A stretch of DNA of 64,000 nt from Bacteroidales bacterium. GTDB taxonomy: Bacteria > Bacteroidota > Bacteroidia > Bacteroidales > UBA932. Each line of letters starts with the position of its first letter. Within the stretch, counting starts at the first letter, position 1. The stretch lies in NCBI GenBank assembly GCA_017438975.1, contig JAFRUH010000026.1, forward strand, positions 1-64,000, given 5' to 3'. A model generated the notes under the pieces. The model ran no database searches. It worked only from the letters and a program-made list of their open reading frames with translations, and was not told the origin of the DNA. A program made the position numbers and the translations under genes. This document shows positions 42,681 through 52,800 of this stretch, piece after piece.

Positions 42681-44810
42681 ATGGCAAGGCAGCAGAAAAG
42701 AATCAAGGACAAAGCGCTACTGGGCAAGGACAGGGTGGGATTCATCCTGGACACCACGTATGCGCTCGTCATCCTGCTGTCCGCGCTGATCTTCTTCAAG
42801 ATCATCTACATCCAATTGACCTACAAAGTCGACCCGCGCGTAGAATCCCTCTTCCGCCCGACCGCGACCAAACAGATCGAACGCCCGAAACGCGGAGCGA
42901 TCCTCGCCTCGGACGGAAAGATCCTCGCCATCTCGACCCCGGTCTACCAGATCTATATGGACTGCGCCGTCCAGTATGACATCTACAGGCAGGACGGGGA
43001 AAAGGGCGGCCTGAAGGAACAGCAGTGGAGAGAGGACGCAAAGGAACTCTCCAAGGGTCTCGCGTCCATCTTCCAGGACAAGACGGCCGACCAGTACTAT
43101 CAGTTCATCCTGTCCAAACGCGAAGCCGGACGGCATTATGAGAAGATCGGAAAGCCCGTCGACCATGCCACCCTCCAGCGCATCAAGGCCCTCCCCCTCT
43201 TCAACAGGGGTCCGAACACCGGCGGCCTGATCTATGAGACCCGCGACAGCCGGCAGTATCCCTACGGCACGATCGCCCGGAGGACCATCGGTTATGTCAA
43301 GGACAATTCCAACTCCAACGGGAACAACCTGATCGGCATCGAGGGACGGTTCAACTTCGAACTCCACGGAAAGGAAGGCCACGCCTGGCTGCGCAAGGCC
43401 GAGATGAACAAGCGGATCCACAACTTCGACAGCACCGCCGTCAGGGCCGTCGACGGAAACGATGTCCGGACCACCCTGAACATCGACCTCCAGGACATCG
43501 CGGACCGCGCCCTGAGGAAGAACATCCAGGAAGAGGAACGGATCAGCGGAGCCTGCGCCATCCTTATGGAAGTAGAAACCGGAGCGATCCGGGCGATGGT
43601 CAACCTCCAGCGGGACACGACCGTGGAGGGCCACCCTCTCTCCGAACGGATGAACCTGGCTATCAGCCAGATCGGTGAACCCGGCTCGGTCTTCAAGACC
43701 GTGACCCTGACCAGCGTCGTCGAAGACGGCTTCGTCCATTCAGTCGACGAGACCGTCCCGACCTTCCGGGGCAATCTCCCCGGATATCCCCGCGTCCGGA
43801 CCGACCCCCACATCGTGGACTGGGAAGACAGCACCCACCGGAAAGAGATTCCGATCAAGCGCGGTCTGGAGATTTCCTCCAACTATGTCTTCGCCTATCT
43901 CGCGACCAAGTGCTACGAATCCCGCCCGAAGGACTTCTACGACAAGATCTACCGGTATAAGCTCGGAGAGAAATTCGATTTCGACATCGACGGTCTCGGG
44001 ACCCCGCAGGTCGTCACGCCGGACAACAACCCCTTCTGGGAGAAGACCTCCCTCGCCACGGCCGGCTACGGCTATTCCATCGCCGTCACGCCGCTCCACC
44101 TGATTACCTTCTACAACGCCATCGCCAATGACGGGAAGATGATGAGACCTTACCTGGTCGAAGATGTCGAGAAAGACGGGAAGGTCATCCGGAAATACGG
44201 TCCCGGCATCCTCGGGAACATCTGCTCGAAAGCGACCGCCGATACCGTCACGCGGGCCCTCAAGGGGGTTCCGCAGTACGGAACCGCGAAAAAGCTCAGG
44301 AGAGCAAGGCTGCAGGTCGCCGGCAAGACCGGGACCGCCCAGGTCGCCCTCCGGGCCGATGAAAAGCCCCGGGCCGGGGATCAGTACCATGACGAGTGGG
44401 GGCGGAAGAAGAACCAGGGAACCTTCGTCGGATTCTTCCCCGCCGACAATCCGAAATATTCCATCCTCGTCACGGTCTACTCGCGCCTCTCGCTGGGCAG
44501 TTTCTACGGCGGCGACGCGCCCGCCTCGACCGTACGGGAGATCGTGGACGCGATCTATTCGATGGACTCCTCCTGCGGGACGTCGATCTCCCGAAGCGGA
44601 GAACTGCCCGTGATGGAGGTCCGGGAAGCGGAAATCGCCGAAGGGAAGGTCCCGGATGTCAAGGGATTCGGACTGATCGATGCGATCTACGCCATCGAGA
44701 ACGGCGGATACCGCTGCGCCTATGAAGGGAGCGGACATGTCGTCTCCCAGTCCCCCGCAGGCGGAACGGCTTTGAAAACAGGGGAAACCATAACATTGAA
44801 ACTGAAATGA
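42681..44810 (+). CDS. ftsI: Septal peptidoglycan transpeptidase (PBP3) with PASTA domain
   Basis: A 709-residue class B penicillin-binding protein. There is one N-terminal membrane helix (about 18-40), a pedestal domain with R-P-K-R-G-A-I-L-A-S-D-G-K, and the transpeptidase with catalytic Ser336 in S-V-F-K, the S-S-N motif in I-S-S-N-Y-V-F and K549-T-G-T. The final 60 residues form one PASTA domain (K-V-P-D-V-K-G-F-G-L-I-D-A-I). It crosslinks septal peptidoglycan together with FtsW. Confidence 0.95.
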   Translation: MARQQKRIKDKALLGKDRVGFILDTTYALVILLSALIFFKIIYIQLTYKVDPRVESLFRPTATKQIERPKRGAILASDGKILAISTPVYQIYMDCAVQYDIYRQDGEKGGLKEQQWREDAKELSKGLASIFQDKTADQYYQFILSKREAGRHYEKIGKPVDHATLQRIKALPLFNRGPNTGGLIYETRDSRQYPYGTIARRTIGYVKDNSNSNGNNLIGIEGRFNFELHGKEGHAWLRKAEMNKRIHNFDSTAVRAVDGNDVRTTLNIDLQDIADRALRKNIQEEERISGACAILMEVETGAIRAMVNLQRDTTVEGHPLSERMNLAISQIGEPGSVFKTVTLTSVVEDGFVHSVDETVPTFRGNLPGYPRVRTDPHIVDWEDSTHRKEIPIKRGLEISSNYVFAYLATKCYESRPKDFYDKIYRYKLGEKFDFDIDGLGTPQVVTPDNNPFWEKTSLATAGYGYSIAVTPLHLITFYNAIANDGKMMRPYLVEDVEKDGKVIRKYGPGILGNICSKATADTVTRALKGVPQYGTAKKLRRARLQVAGKTGTAQVALRADEKPRAGDQYHDEWGRKKNQGTFVGFFPADNPKYSILVTVYSRLSLGSFYGGDAPASTVREIVDAIYSMDSSCGTSISRSGELPVMEVREAEIAEGKVPDVKGFGLIDAIYAIENGGYRCAYEGSGHVVSQSPAGGTALKTGETITLKLK

Positions 44811-46282
44811 AACTGAGTGAGATCATAGAGAACGCGGGCGTCGTCAGGGTCGTCGGGACCCCGGACCGGGAGATCGTGTCCATCACGGCCGATTCCAGGA
44901 AGGTCGTCCCCGGGAGCCTTTTCATCGCGGTGAAGGGATTCGCCAGCGACGGACACGCCTATATCGCCTCCGCCCTCGAAAAGGGCGCCGCAGCCATCCT
45001 GTTCGACAATCCGGAAGCCCTCTCCGGAGAGAGGGTTGCGGAGACGGCCGAACCTGCGACGTGGGTCCAGGTCGGGAATTCCCGGCACGCCCTCGGCATC
45101 GCCGCGGACAACTTCTTCGGCCACCCCTCCTCCAAGCTCACCCTCGTCGGCATCACCGGCACCAACGGCAAGACGACGACCGTCACCCTCCTCTACCACC
45201 TGTTCATGGGCCTCGGATACAACTGCGGCCTCCTCTCCACCATCGCCAACTATGTCGGCGAAAAACGGACGGAGACGGAGAACACGACCGCCGATCCGAT
45301 CACCATGGGCGCCCTGATGGCCGAAATGGTCGAGGCCGGCTGCGAATACTGTTTCATGGAGGTCAGTTCCATCGGCGTCGAGCAGGAGCGGATCGCCGGA
45401 CTCCGCTTCCGCGCCGGCATCTTCTCCAACCTCACCCACGACCACCTGGACTACCACAAGACCTTCGCGGAATACCTGCGCTGCAAGAAACTCTTCTTCG
45501 ACAACCTCCCCGCAGACGCCTTCGCCATCACCAACACAGACGACAAGAACGGCTCCGTGATGGTCCAGAACACCCGCGCCAACGTCGTGACCTATTCCTG
45601 CCGGAACCTCGCCGACCACACCGCCCGCATCCTCGAGGAAAGCTTCGAGGGGATGCTCCTCCGCATCGACGGACAGGAGGCATGGACCCGTCTCATCGGC
45701 CGCCACAACGCGTACAACATCCTCGCAATCTATACGACCGCCGTCTGCCTCGGCGCCGATCCGACCGAAACCCTCGTCGCCATCAGCCGCCTGGCCTCGG
45801 CGCCCGGACGCCTCGAGACGCTCCGGGGGCCCCGCGACCTCTCCGTCGTCATCGACTATGCCCATACGCCCGACGCCCTGGAGAACGTCCTCGGAACCCT
45901 CCGGGAAATCGCCCCCGAAAAGCAGCTCGTCTGCCTCTTCGGCTGCGGCGGGGACCGGGACAGGACCAAACGCCCCGAAATGGCCGCGATCGCCGAAAAG
46001 ATGGCGGACCGCCTCGTCATCACCTCGGACAATTGCCGGACCGAGGACCCCGTGGCCATCATCGAAGAGATCAAGACCGGCCTGACCGTCAAGGGGCTGG
46101 CGAAATCCGTCTGCATCACGGACCGGCGGGAAGCCATCCGGACGGCCATCCTTACCGCCGCCGACGGCGCCACGATCCTCCTGGCGGGGAAAGGGCACGA
46201 GACCTACCAGGTCATCGGCCACGAGAAACTGCACTTCGACGAAAAAGAAATCGTTACTGAAACCTTCAACCTGATCCGATAG
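44807..46282 (+). CDS. murE: UDP-MurNAc-tripeptide synthetase
   Basis: A 491-residue Mur ligase that adds the third amino acid to the peptidoglycan stem. It has T-A-D-S-R at the N-terminus, the ATP loop G-I-T-G-T-N-G-K-T-T-T, and E-V-S-S-I-G-V-E-Q. The motif that reads meso-diaminopimelate (D-N-P-R in enterobacteria) is D408-N-C-R411 here, with Cys for Pro, so mDAP is still the likely substrate because the Asp, Asn and Arg are kept, but this is less certain than usual. Overlaps ftsI by 4 nt. Confidence 0.95.
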   Translation: MKLSEIIENAGVVRVVGTPDREIVSITADSRKVVPGSLFIAVKGFASDGHAYIASALEKGAAAILFDNPEALSGERVAETAEPATWVQVGNSRHALGIAADNFFGHPSSKLTLVGITGTNGKTTTVTLLYHLFMGLGYNCGLLSTIANYVGEKRTETENTTADPITMGALMAEMVEAGCEYCFMEVSSIGVEQERIAGLRFRAGIFSNLTHDHLDYHKTFAEYLRCKKLFFDNLPADAFAITNTDDKNGSVMVQNTRANVVTYSCRNLADHTARILEESFEGMLLRIDGQEAWTRLIGRHNAYNILAIYTTAVCLGADPTETLVAISRLASAPGRLETLRGPRDLSVVIDYAHTPDALENVLGTLREIAPEKQLVCLFGCGGDRDRTKRPEMAAIAEKMADRLVITSDNCRTEDPVAIIEEIKTGLTVKGLAKSVCITDRREAIRTAILTAADGATILLAGKGHETYQVIGHEKLHFDEKEIVTETFNLIR

Positions 46283-46284
46283 TT

Positions 46285-47595
46285 ATGTTCTACCATCTGT
46301 TCCAATTCCTTGAGAAAGCCGGGGTCGACATCCCGGGCAGCGGGCTCATGCACTATATCTCCTTCCGCGCCATGATGGCCAGCGTGACGGCCGTCCTGGT
46401 CGCCCTCTTCGCGGGAAAGGGGATCATCCGGTGGCTCCAGCGGAAACAGATCGGGGAAACGGTCCGCGATCTGGGCCTCCAGGGCCAGATTGAAAAGAAA
46501 GGGACCCCTACGATGGGCGGAATCATCATCCTCCTTTCGATCCTTTCGGGCGTACTGCTCTTCTGCGACCTGACCAACATCTATGTCATCCTGCTGATCG
46601 TCAGCACCCTCTGGTGCGGCGGACTCGGCTTCGCGGACGACTATATCAAGGTCTTCAGGCATAACAAGAACGGCCTGAGCGAAAAGGCCAAGCTCCTCGG
46701 ACAGATCGTTCTCGGGTTCATCATCGGAATCACCGTCTGGCAGAGCAAGGACATCGTCGTCCGGGAGAAAGTGATGGATCCCTCCGTCGAAATCGTCGCC
46801 CAGGGCATGGGCAAGGACATCAATACCGAAACCCTTGTCACCAACAGCGTCTACAAGGACGAAAATGTCGTCAAGAGCACCAAGACGACCATCCCCTTCG
46901 TCAAGAACCATGAATTCGACTACCGCTGGCTCTCCCCCTTCAAGGGGACCTGGGGCTGGTATACCAAATGGGCGATCTACGTCCTGATGATCGTCGTAGT
47001 CATCACGGCCTGCTCCAACGGAACGAACCTGACGGACGGACTGGACGGACTGGCCGCCGGTTCCTCGGCTATCGTCGGGGTCGTCATCGGCATTCTCGCC
47101 TGGCTCAGCGGCAACCTCATCGACTCGAACTACCTGAATATCATGTACCTGCCCGGAACGGGAGAGATCGCGATCTTCATGTCCGCCTTCGTCGGCGCCC
47201 TGATCGGATTCCTCTGGTACAACTCCTATCCGGCCCAGGTTTTCATGGGCGATACCGGCAGCCTCGCCATCGGCGGGATCATCGGCGTAGGCGCCGTCCT
47301 GATCCGCAAGGAACTGCTCCTGCCCCTGCTCTGCGGCATCTTCTTCGTCGAGAGCCTCTCGGTGCTGATGCAGCGGACCTATTTTAAATATACGAAGAAG
47401 AAATACGGCGCCGGGCGCCGGATCTGGAGCATGACCCCGCTCCACCACCATTACCAGGACAAGAAGGAACTTCCGGGCGAAGTCCTTTTCCATAAACCGG
47501 TCCCCCCGCACCACGAAGCGAAGATCGTAAGCCGCTTCTGGATCGTCGGGATCATCCTCGCAGTATCAACTTTGGCATTATTGAAAATCAGATAG
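46285..47595 (+). CDS. mraY: Phospho-N-acetylmuramoyl-pentapeptide transferase
   Basis: A 436-residue multispanning enzyme that makes lipid I. It has K-G-T-P-T-M-G-G, L-G-F-A-D-D-Y-I-K (metal-binding Asp pair), the N-L-T-D-G-L-D-G-L-A motif, M-G-D-T-G-S-L-A-I-G and the final T-P-L-H-H-H-Y. A long periplasmic-side insertion (about residues 160-225) makes it larger than the 360-residue E. coli protein, which is normal for Bacteroidota. Confidence 0.96.
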   Translation: MFYHLFQFLEKAGVDIPGSGLMHYISFRAMMASVTAVLVALFAGKGIIRWLQRKQIGETVRDLGLQGQIEKKGTPTMGGIIILLSILSGVLLFCDLTNIYVILLIVSTLWCGGLGFADDYIKVFRHNKNGLSEKAKLLGQIVLGFIIGITVWQSKDIVVREKVMDPSVEIVAQGMGKDINTETLVTNSVYKDENVVKSTKTTIPFVKNHEFDYRWLSPFKGTWGWYTKWAIYVLMIVVVITACSNGTNLTDGLDGLAAGSSAIVGVVIGILAWLSGNLIDSNYLNIMYLPGTGEIAIFMSAFVGALIGFLWYNSYPAQVFMGDTGSLAIGGIIGVGAVLIRKELLLPLLCGIFFVESLSVLMQRTYFKYTKKKYGAGRRIWSMTPLHHHYQDKKELPGEVLFHKPVPPHHEAKIVSRFWIVGIILAVSTLALLKIR

Positions 47596-47599
47596 AAGC

Positions 47600-48940
47600 A
47601 TGTCCAGAATCGTAGTATTGGGCGGAGCGGAAAGCGGCGTCGGGGCCGCGGTTCTCGCCAAGACAAAAGGATTTGACGTATTTCTTTCCGACAACGGAAA
47701 GATCAAGGAAGAGTATCTGGAGACCCTGCGCAAGTGGGAGATCCCCTTCGAGGAAGGGGGCCATACCGAGGCCCTGATCCTCAACGCGGACGAAGTCGTC
47801 AAGAGCCCGGGCATCCCGTCCGCGGCTCCGATGGTCTGCAAACTGCGGGACCAGGGGACCCGCATCATCTCCGAGATCGAATTCGCCGGCCGCTACGACA
47901 CGGCGAAGAAGATCTGCGTGACCGGGTCCAACGGCAAGACCACGACGACCTCGCTGATCTACTACCTGTTGCAGAACGCGGGGCTCAACGTCGGCCTCGG
48001 CGGCAACATCGGCAAGAGCTACGCCTACCAGGTCGCGACCGAGCATTTCGACTATTATGTACTGGAAGTCAGCAGCTTCCAGCTCGATGACGTCTACGAT
48101 TTCAAACCCGACATCGCCATCATCACCAACATCACCCCCGACCATCTGGACCGTTACGAACACCGCTTCGAAAACTATATCGCCGCCAAGTTCAAGATCG
48201 TCCGGAACCTGACGCCGGAAGACTGCTTCATCTTCGACAGCGATGACGAAATCACCGTCGGCCACCTCAACGACATCGTCCTCCGCTGCAAGCGGCTCCC
48301 CTTCACCCAGAAGGAAGAAGTCAAGGAGGGCGCCTTCCTCAACGGAGACAGGATCACAATCCGCTACGAAGAGGAAGAGACTGACATCTACCTCAAGGAA
48401 CTCGCCCTCGGCGGAAAGCACAACATCTACAATTCCATGGCCGCGGCCCTCGCCGCGAAAGCCACGGGCATCGACAATGCCGTCATCCGGAACTCCCTCG
48501 CGACTTTCCAGCCGGTCGAGCACCGTCTCGAACCGGTCCTCAGCATCAAGGACGTCCTCTATATCAACGATTCCAAGGCGACCAACATCGACGCGGCCTG
48601 GTACGCGCTCGAATGCCAGAAGAAACCGGTCGTCTGGATCGTCGGCGGGACGGACAAGGGCAATGACTACAGCATCCTGAACGACCTGGTCCGGGAAAAA
48701 GTCAAGGCCATCGTCTGCCTCGGCGTCGACAACGCCAAGATCCACGCCGCCTTCGAAAGCATCGTTGGGAGCGACCGGATCGTCGACACCCTCTCTGCGG
48801 AAGAAGCCGTCAAGGCCTCCGCCGCTTTCGCCGAAGCCGGCGACGTCGTGCTGCTCAGCCCCTGCTGCGCCAGCTTCGACCTTTTCAAGAATTATGAAGA
48901 CAGGGGCAGGAAATTCAAGGAAGCCGTAAGGGCGCTGTAA
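47600..48940 (+). CDS. murD: UDP-MurNAc-L-alanine:D-glutamate ligase
   Basis: A 446-residue Mur ligase. The ATP loop is V-T-G-S-N-G-K-T-T-T-T, followed by L-E-V-S-S-F-Q-L and N-I-T-P-D-H-L-D-R; the C-terminal domain has I-N-D-S-K-A-T-N. It adds D-Glu to UDP-MurNAc-L-Ala. Very short gaps on both sides (4 and 1 nt) show a single transcript with mraY and ftsW. Confidence 0.96.
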   Translation: MSRIVVLGGAESGVGAAVLAKTKGFDVFLSDNGKIKEEYLETLRKWEIPFEEGGHTEALILNADEVVKSPGIPSAAPMVCKLRDQGTRIISEIEFAGRYDTAKKICVTGSNGKTTTTSLIYYLLQNAGLNVGLGGNIGKSYAYQVATEHFDYYVLEVSSFQLDDVYDFKPDIAIITNITPDHLDRYEHRFENYIAAKFKIVRNLTPEDCFIFDSDDEITVGHLNDIVLRCKRLPFTQKEEVKEGAFLNGDRITIRYEEEETDIYLKELALGGKHNIYNSMAAALAAKATGIDNAVIRNSLATFQPVEHRLEPVLSIKDVLYINDSKATNIDAAWYALECQKKPVVWIVGGTDKGNDYSILNDLVREKVKAIVCLGVDNAKIHAAFESIVGSDRIVDTLSAEEAVKASAAFAEAGDVVLLSPCCASFDLFKNYEDRGRKFKEAVRAL

Positions 48941-48941
48941 G

Positions 48942-50309
48942 ATGGAAGAGAACGGAAGCAAGACCGGTTCGGGATTCTGGACCATGATCGGGAATTTCAA
49001 GGGTGACAAGGTAATCTGGATGATTGTCTTGATGCTCATGATGTTCTCCCTGCTCTCGGTCTTCTCTTCCACGTCCCTCCTCGCCCAGCAGCTGAAGACC
49101 GACCGGCTGGCGATCCTCAAGGAGCAGATTCTGACCGTCGCCATCGGACTCGGGGTCATCTGGGTCTGCTACCGCTTCGTCTCGATCAAGGTCTTCGAGA
49201 CCCTGTCCCAGTTCGGTTTCATCGTATCGCTCGCCCTGCTGGTCATCCTCGTCGGAAAACTCAACCTCGGGTTCATCAAATCGGCGGAGATCAACGGAGC
49301 CCAGCGGATCCTCAAGATGTTCGGGTTCCAGATCCACGTCTATGAGATTGTCAAGATCGCCATGGTGATGTACCTCGCCTGGGCGGTCAACGCCTTCAAG
49401 GAAGACAGGCTCTGGGCCGCCAATTTCCTGGCGGGCCACTTCAAGCGCCTGGAATTCCTGGCTTCCCCGCTCGCGAAAAAGATCATCTACATCTATGTGC
49501 CGATCTTCGTCACGACCGCCCTCATCCTCGTCGGAGGAACCTCTTCCGCCCTCTTCATCGGCGGAATCATGATCCTGACCATCTTCGTCGGGGGCGTGGA
49601 CCTGAAGGAAATCATCATCCTCGGCCTGGTCGCCGTCCTGTACCTTGGTTCCGCCGTGGCGCTGGACAAGCTCACGGACGGGAAAGTCGTCCTTTCCGGC
49701 CGGATCCATACCGCCCTGCACCGTCTCGACAACGACGATGAAACCAATATGCAGATCCTCCTTACCCAGCCGAAGAATTCCAAGGCGTTCCAGGATGCGG
49801 CCGACCAGCTCAAGCAGCCGGTCAGCGCCCTGATCGCCATCAAGGAAGGCGGCGTCCTGGGGAAAGGCCCCGGAGGGAGCACCCAGCGCTATGTCGTTCC
49901 GGTCATCTTCGGGGACTATATGTTCAGTTTCATCGTGGAAGAATACGGACTCTGGGGGGCGCTGATCATCCTGCTCCTCTATTCGAGTCTCATCCCGCGG
50001 GGAGCCCTCCTCGCGAAGAACTGCGAAAACTATTACGGGAAAGTCGTCCTGGCGGGCCTGACGCTGACCATCTCCCTGCAGGCGTTCATGCATATCTGCA
50101 TCAATGTCCATCTTGTCCCCCAGACGGGGCAGACCCTGCCGCTGATCAGTCACGGCACCTCGTCCTTCCTTGTCTTCTGCATCGCCTTCGGGGTCATCCT
50201 GTCGATCAGCCGGACGATCCACGCCAACAGCACGAAGGCAAAGAAGAAAGAAACGACCCCGCAGGAGGAGCCGGAAGCAATTGAACCACTGGAGTATAAC
50301 GAAACATAG
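48942..50309 (+). CDS. ftsW: Septal peptidoglycan glycosyltransferase FtsW
   Basis: A 455-residue SEDS-family membrane protein with about ten helices. It has the family patterns I-N-G-A-Q-R and G-P-G-G-S-T-Q-R-Y-V-V-P and the late H-G-T-S-S-F-L. It polymerises lipid II at the septum with FtsI. A cytoplasmic Lys/Glu-rich tail follows the last helix. The four-base gap to murG indicates co-transcription. Confidence 0.94.
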   Translation: MEENGSKTGSGFWTMIGNFKGDKVIWMIVLMLMMFSLLSVFSSTSLLAQQLKTDRLAILKEQILTVAIGLGVIWVCYRFVSIKVFETLSQFGFIVSLALLVILVGKLNLGFIKSAEINGAQRILKMFGFQIHVYEIVKIAMVMYLAWAVNAFKEDRLWAANFLAGHFKRLEFLASPLAKKIIYIYVPIFVTTALILVGGTSSALFIGGIMILTIFVGGVDLKEIIILGLVAVLYLGSAVALDKLTDGKVVLSGRIHTALHRLDNDDETNMQILLTQPKNSKAFQDAADQLKQPVSALIAIKEGGVLGKGPGGSTQRYVVPVIFGDYMFSFIVEEYGLWGALIILLLYSSLIPRGALLAKNCENYYGKVVLAGLTLTISLQAFMHICINVHLVPQTGQTLPLISHGTSSFLVFCIAFGVILSISRTIHANSTKAKKKETTPQEEPEAIEPLEYNET

Positions 50310-50313
50310 CACT

Positions 50314-51450
50314 ATGGACTACAAAGCAATCAGGGCCATCATCAGCGGCGGAGGGACCGGAGGACACATCTTCCCGGCCATCTCCATCGCGAACAAACTG
50401 AAGGAACTCAATCCGGATACCGAAATCCTCTTCGTCGGCGCGGAAGGGAAGATGGAAATGGAAAAGGTCCCGGCCGCGGGCTACCGGATCGTGGGCCTGC
50501 CCATCGTCGGACTCCAGCGGCAGCTGAACCTGAAGAACATCTGGAATGACATCCAGGTGCCCTTCAAGCTGGTTTCCAGCACGGGAAAGGCCTGGAAGAC
50601 GCTCCGGGATTTCCGTCCCGACATCGCCATCGGCGTCGGCGGGTATGCCAGCGGTCCCCTTCTCTGGACGGCGACCACGATGAAGGTTCCCGCCCTGATC
50701 CAGGAGCAGAACAGCTTCGCCGGACTGACCAACAAGATGCTCGGAAACCGCGTCCAGTCCATTTGCGTCGCCTACGAAGGGATGGAGAAATTCTTCCCCG
50801 CCGACCGAATCGTGATGAGCGGAAACCCGATCCGGAAAGAGGTCTCCCAGCCTGCGACGCCCCAGATGCGGGAGGAAGCCTGCCGTTATTACGGGCTCGA
50901 TCCAGAGAAGAAGCACCTTTTCATCGTCGGGGGAAGCCTCGGCAGCGGAACCCTCAACAAGGCGATGAAACAGTGGATCACGGACGGATGCCCCGGCGGT
51001 GAAGACGTGGAAATCATCTGGCAGTGCGGAAAATACTATAAGGCAGGAATCGACTCGTTCATGGAAGGACGGGTCATCCCGGACCTGCAGTGGTCCGACT
51101 TCATCAAACGGATGGACCTGGCTTATGCCGCGGCGGATGTCGTCGTGACCCGGAGCGGGGCCAGCACCGTTTCGGAACTCTGCGCCATGGAGAAAGCCAC
51201 CATTTTCGTGCCTTCGCCCAACGTCGCGGAGGACCACCAGACCCATAATGCCATGGCCCTTGTCAACAAGGATGCGGCGATGATCGTCAAGGACCGCGAC
51301 GCCGTGGAGATACTGATCCCCACCGCGATGGAACTGCTCCGCAATCCCGAAAAGATTGCCTATATGGAGCGGAATATCGGAAAACTCGCCCTCCGCGATG
51401 CCGCCCAGGTCATCTGCGACGAGGCCTACAAGATACTCGGCAAAAAATGA
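50314..51450 (+). CDS. murG: UDP-GlcNAc:lipid I N-acetylglucosaminyltransferase
   Basis: A 378-residue GT28 enzyme that turns lipid I into lipid II. The N-terminal glycine loop I-S-G-G-G-T-G-G-H-I-F-P is present, with G-G-Y-A-S-G-P, Q-E-Q-N-S-F-A-G-L-T and the UDP-GlcNAc site T-R-S-G-A-S-T-V-S-E-L. The ATG at 50314 fits the family N-terminus; the frame is open further upstream through ftsW. Overlaps murC by 4 nt. Confidence 0.96.
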   Translation: MDYKAIRAIISGGGTGGHIFPAISIANKLKELNPDTEILFVGAEGKMEMEKVPAAGYRIVGLPIVGLQRQLNLKNIWNDIQVPFKLVSSTGKAWKTLRDFRPDIAIGVGGYASGPLLWTATTMKVPALIQEQNSFAGLTNKMLGNRVQSICVAYEGMEKFFPADRIVMSGNPIRKEVSQPATPQMREEACRYYGLDPEKKHLFIVGGSLGSGTLNKAMKQWITDGCPGGEDVEIIWQCGKYYKAGIDSFMEGRVIPDLQWSDFIKRMDLAYAAADVVVTRSGASTVSELCAMEKATIFVPSPNVAEDHQTHNAMALVNKDAAMIVKDRDAVEILIPTAMELLRNPEKIAYMERNIGKLALRDAAQVICDEAYKILGKK

Positions 51451-52799
51451 AAAACGTCTATTTCATAGGAATCGGAGGCATCGGCATGAGTGCCATCGCC
51501 CGCTACTACAACGGAAAGGGATTCTGGGTTTCCGGCTATGACCGGACGCCCTCCGAACTGACCGGCCAGCTGGAAGCGGAAGGGATCGGCGTCCATTACA
51601 CCGACGATATCTCTTTCATTCCGAAGGATGTCGCGGAGACCCTCGTCGTCTACACCCCCGCGGTTCCGGCCGACATGGGGGAACTGGTCTATGTGCAGAA
51701 GCACGGATACCGGGTCATCAAACGGTCCCGGATGCTGGGTGAAATCTCCAGCGGACAGGCCTGCATGGCCGTCGCCGGCACACACGGAAAGACGACGACC
51801 TCGACCCTTGCCGCCCATATCTTCACGGAAGCCGGACCCGGCTGCTCGGCCTTCCTCGGGGGCATCTCCAAGAATTACGGGACCAATCTCCTGGTCAGCG
51901 ACAATCCGGTCATCGTCGCGGAAGCGGACGAATTCGACCGCTCTTTCCTGCAGCTCTTCCCGGAGACCGCCGTCATCACCGCGATCGACGCGGACCATCT
52001 CGACATCTACGGGGACTATGCCCATGTCCTCGAAGCCTTCCGGATCTTCGCCTCGCAGGTCAGCGGGACCCTGATCCTGAAAAAGGGCCTGCCTGTCTCC
52101 GGCGCCGACACGAAGGCCCGGATCCTGACCTACAGCTATACCGATCCCGGAGCGGATTTCCACCCGGAAAACGCCCGTCCAGACGCGCTCGGCCATTATA
52201 TCTTCGATCTCGTATGGCCGAAGGGGCGCATCGACGGAATCCGGGTCGGCGTTCCCGGCTGGGTCAATGCCGAGAACAGCATCGCCGCCGCCGCGATCGC
52301 CCTGACCCATGGGCTCGATCCGGAAAAGGTGCGGAGCGCAATCGGCTCCTTCCAGGGGGTCAAACGCCGCCTTGATGCCCATATCAATACGGAAAAGCTC
52401 TCATACATAGACGATTACGCCCACCACCCGAAGGAGCTTTCCTCAGCGCTCTCCTCGATCCGCGAGATGTTCCCCGGACGGAAGGTCACGGCGATCTTCC
52501 AGCCGCATCTCTATACCCGGACCCGGGATTTCGCCCCGGAATTCGCCGCCGCCCTCAGCGCTGCGGACAAACTGATCCTCCTCGACATCTATCCCGCCCG
52601 GGAAGAGCCGATCCCCGGGGTCACCTCGGAAATCATTTTCAAGGACGTGACGGCCCCGGAAAAGGTCCTTCTCCGGAAAGAAGAACTGATGGACTATCTC
52701 GAAAAGGAACCCGTCGACGTGCTGGTCACCTTCGGCGCGGGCAATATAGACCGATTTATCGAACCCATTACCGCCCTCCTCGAAAAACGTCTCGGATAA
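51447..52799 (+). CDS. murC: UDP-N-acetylmuramate:L-alanine ligase
   Basis: A 450-residue Mur ligase for the first stem-peptide residue. It has the N-terminal G-I-G-G-I-G-M-S-A-I-A, the ATP loop A-G-T-H-G-K-T-T-T-S-T, E-A-D-E-F-D-R-S-F and Y-A-H-H-P-K-E-L. No ddl gene follows, unlike the proteobacterial order; ftsQ is next after one base. Confidence 0.96.
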   Translation: MKNVYFIGIGGIGMSAIARYYNGKGFWVSGYDRTPSELTGQLEAEGIGVHYTDDISFIPKDVAETLVVYTPAVPADMGELVYVQKHGYRVIKRSRMLGEISSGQACMAVAGTHGKTTTSTLAAHIFTEAGPGCSAFLGGISKNYGTNLLVSDNPVIVAEADEFDRSFLQLFPETAVITAIDADHLDIYGDYAHVLEAFRIFASQVSGTLILKKGLPVSGADTKARILTYSYTDPGADFHPENARPDALGHYIFDLVWPKGRIDGIRVGVPGWVNAENSIAAAAIALTHGLDPEKVRSAIGSFQGVKRRLDAHINTEKLSYIDDYAHHPKELSSALSSIREMFPGRKVTAIFQPHLYTRTRDFAPEFAAALSAADKLILLDIYPAREEPIPGVTSEIIFKDVTAPEKVLLRKEELMDYLEKEPVDVLVTFGAGNIDRFIEPITALLEKRLG

Positions 52800-52800
52800 T

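Noticed and set aside
45061-46260. A 399-codon frame within murE, shifted by one base
   Set aside because: Arg/Pro/His-rich translation typical of an out-of-frame reading of GC-rich DNA; murE explains the region.
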